This document shows, in pieces, positions 42,078 through 42,148 of a stretch of 42,148 nucleotides of DNA. The stretch is from a candidate division WOR-3 bacterium. Its GTDB lineage: Bacteria; Hydrothermota; Tepidihabitantia; Tepidihabitantales; Tepidihabitantaceae. Below the pieces are notes generated by a model. That model saw only the letters and a program-made list of their open reading frames with translations, made no database searches and was not told where the DNA came from. The first letter of the stretch is position 1, and each line of letters opens with the position of its first letter. Made by a program: the position numbers and the translations under genes. The stretch lies in assembly GCA_039801365.1 (NCBI GenBank), contig JBDRUN010000011.1, positions 1-42,148 on the forward strand, read 5' to 3'.

Positions 42078-42146
42078 CTAGCCGGATTTGGCCCGACTGA
42101 CTCGCTCAAGCAGAACCGGACCAACCCGGTCAATCGCCCATCCGAA
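42078..42146 (-). CDS. Possible C-terminal end of an unidentified protein (partial)
   Basis: A minus-strand frame enters from the right edge and ends with TAG at 42078-42080, giving 22 residues (AIDRVGPVLLERVSRAKSG) of plausible helical character, followed by the tRNA-Thr promoter. Too short to identify; could be chance. Confidence 0.25.
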   Translation of the reverse strand, partial: FGWAIDRVGPVLLERVSRAKSG

Positions 42147-42148
42147 CA

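Noticed and set aside
1-42148. CRISPR array, rRNA, prophage or toxin-antitoxin module
   Set aside because: No regularly spaced direct repeats, rRNA-like sequence, phage structural or integrase genes, or recognisable toxin-antitoxin pair were seen.

Overview
The window is a GC-rich stretch of a bacterial chromosome from a diderm. It encodes an outer-membrane assembly lipoprotein (BamD-like), several predicted outer-membrane beta-barrels and type IX secretion (T9SS)-like parts. Single-copy housekeeping genes (accA, era, ffh, rpe, fmt, def, yajC, nadD, nnr, ruvCAB, yebC, purA) sit among large secreted proteins with FlgD/Por-type C-terminal domains. That mix, with T9SS-like genes outside an obvious Bacteroidetes context, suggests a lineage near the FCB group, for example candidate phylum WOR-3/Stahlbacteria. 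The taxonomic placement is inference; no rRNA gene is present to test it.

Layout. 1-4395 (+): a partial gene end, a conserved hypothetical with sandwich-like repeats, a PorQ-like outer-membrane protein, accA and era. 4506-12120 (-): a ten-gene housekeeping cluster, in transcription order divIVA, punA, bamD, nadD, yajC, def, fmt, a PASTA protein, rpe, ffh. It is driven at least in part by a strong promoter directly at the divIVA start codon. 12341-15470 (+): nnr and a secreted beta-propeller protein. 15471-16401: a gene-poor gap holding a decayed IS1380-like transposase. 16402-21992 (+): an accessory block with an XRE regulator, a degenerate M1-peptidase-like protein fused to a predicted beta-barrel, an MFS exporter, a 390-bp non-genic spacer and a second, larger XRE regulator. 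22114-30043 (-): yebC, ruvC, ruvA, ruvB and a giant secreted C25 (gingipain-like) protease. 30211-37883 (+): a PorU-like C25 protein followed by PorV (the classical T9SS pair), purA, a lone hypB and a small Ig-like lipoprotein. 37884-42148: initiator tRNA-Met, a glycine-zipper membrane protein, a multi-PAS sensor with a suspect N-terminus, tRNA-Thr(CGT) and a possible gene end.

How the genes fit together. The PorU-like, PorV and PorQ-like proteins resemble components of the T9SS attachment complex, and the propeller protein is a weaker PorZ-like candidate. The 1626-residue gingipain-like protease with a C-terminal sorting-type domain is a plausible cargo. YajC, Ffh, BamD and deformylase/formyltransferase supply upstream export and envelope biogenesis.

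Regulation visible in the DNA. A recurrent promoter, TTGACA-N16-TAGAAT or close to it, occurs before divIVA, yebC, both tRNAs, nnr and porV. At divIVA, the PorU-like gene and the first complete gene it lies so close to the ATG that the transcripts should be leaderless. Other genes (yajC, yebC, porV, the giant C25 protease) have clear Shine-Dalgarno sequences, so both initiation modes seem to coexist.
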